A stretch of DNA of 64,000 nt from Ruegeria sp. THAF33 (GTDB lineage: Bacteria > Pseudomonadota > Alphaproteobacteria > Rhodobacterales > Rhodobacteraceae). The stretch covers positions 150,581 to 214,580 of the forward strand of contig NZ_CP045386.1 of NCBI RefSeq assembly GCF_009363615.1, given 5' to 3'. The notes beneath the pieces were generated by a model. That model searched no databases. It was given only the letters and a program-made list of their open reading frames with translations, and was not told the origin of the DNA. Of this stretch, positions 63,717 through 64,000 are shown piece by piece (position 1 is the first letter of the stretch; the number at the start of each line of letters is the position of its first letter). The translations under genes were made by a program, and so were the position numbers.

Positions 63717-64000
63717 GTGCCCTTTAATGAAATGACGATTGCCCAGGCTCTCAAGCAAATCAATGCGAACAAGTTCGTCTTGCCGGCAATCCAACGTGAA
63801 TTTGTATGGGGGCCGGAGCGAATTTGTAAGCTCTTCGACAGCCTGATGCAGGGCTTTCCGGTGGGATCGCTGCTTTTTTGGAACGTCGAAGCCGAGTACA
63901 GCGGCACGCTGCGGTTCTACGGTTTCATGCGGGACTACCACGAAAGGGACAACCGGACCTGCCCCGAGTTGCCTGTCATCCACGACCAGGATGTCACGGC
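63717..64000 (+). CDS. DUF262 (GmrS/ParB-like) protein, partial
   Basis: The frame is open from GTG 63717 (GAAGGA ten bases upstream) to the window edge, about 94 codons. It contains MTIAQALKQINANKFVLPAIQRE, FVWGPERICKLFDSLMQGFPVGSLLFW, the hallmark start of DUF262 proteins (LPxxQRxFVW). These include GmrSD-type modification-dependent restriction enzymes and other anti-phage proteins. The C-terminal part, which decides the type, is outside the window. ATG 63732 is an alternative start. Confidence 0.8.
   Translation, partial: MPFNEMTIAQALKQINANKFVLPAIQREFVWGPERICKLFDSLMQGFPVGSLLFWNVEAEYSGTLRFYGFMRDYHERDNRTCPELPVIHDQDVT

Noticed and set aside
63612..63983. Minus-strand frame at the right edge
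   Set aside because: It is antisense to the DUF262 reading frame, whose protein pattern is unmistakable.
1..64000. CRISPR arrays, rRNA or tRNA genes
   Set aside because: No regularly spaced repeat array, rRNA segment or tRNA-like cloverleaf was recognised on reading; a dedicated tRNA scan was not possible here.

Overview
The window reads as part of a low-copy repABC replicon (plasmid or chromid) of a Rhodobacterales (Roseobacter-group) alphaproteobacterium. The basis is a complete repA-repB-repC block with an antisense ctRNA and parS-like palindromes, protein sequences of roseobacter type throughout, two toxin-antitoxin loci, a Tni-type transposon and a MobA/MobL relaxase. The genus cannot be fixed from the sequence alone.

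Layout. 0.3-9.8 kb: a metal/thiol-redox island with an ScsB/DsbD-like reductase, a ccmF-ccmG-ccmH-ccmI cytochrome c maturation operon, a Met-rich outer-membrane protein and small membrane proteins. Three near-identical CueR/MerR-type operators precede the three main transcription units. 10.07-13.79 kb: a tniA-tniB-tniQ transposon whose ends can be located (imperfect terminal repeats starting TGTCG, two internal repeats per end). It sits exactly upstream of the start codon of a tyrosine recombinase (13.8-14.8 kb). 14.9-15.5 kb: parDE. 16.3-19.7 kb: repABC. 19.9-22.8 kb: a Fic protein and an AbiE toxin-antitoxin pair whose toxin gene is frameshifted.

23.3-44.6 kb holds two sugar/polyol catabolic regions. 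The first has xylB, a HAD phosphatase, a CUT1-type ABC importer, a SorC-family regulator, xylitol dehydrogenase, an SIS-domain isomerase, two SDRs and an FGGY kinase. The second has a LacI-type regulator, a CUT2 (ribose-type) ABC importer, a ketose 3-epimerase-like protein, an FGGY kinase and a class II aldolase. Together they suggest uptake of polyols or rare pentoses, oxidation or epimerisation to a ketose, phosphorylation, then entry to the pentose phosphate pathway or aldol cleavage.

45.0-50.0 kb: a TetR-controlled RND efflux pair. 50.6-56.9 kb: two AraC regulators, a beta-lactamase-fold hydrolase, a Baeyer-Villiger-type flavin monooxygenase and a zinc alcohol dehydrogenase, which fit an alcohol-ketone-ester-acid degradation route. 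57.4-60.4 kb: a LysE exporter, small membrane proteins, a TetR regulator, a chorismate mutase and a TPR-like protein. 60.6-64.0 kb: a mobilisation region with a candidate oriT, a relaxase, a frameshifted HEPN-like gene, a protein of unknown function and the start of a DUF262 gene cut by the window end. Four diverged copies of one intergenic repeat lie only between 44.8 and 60.6 kb.
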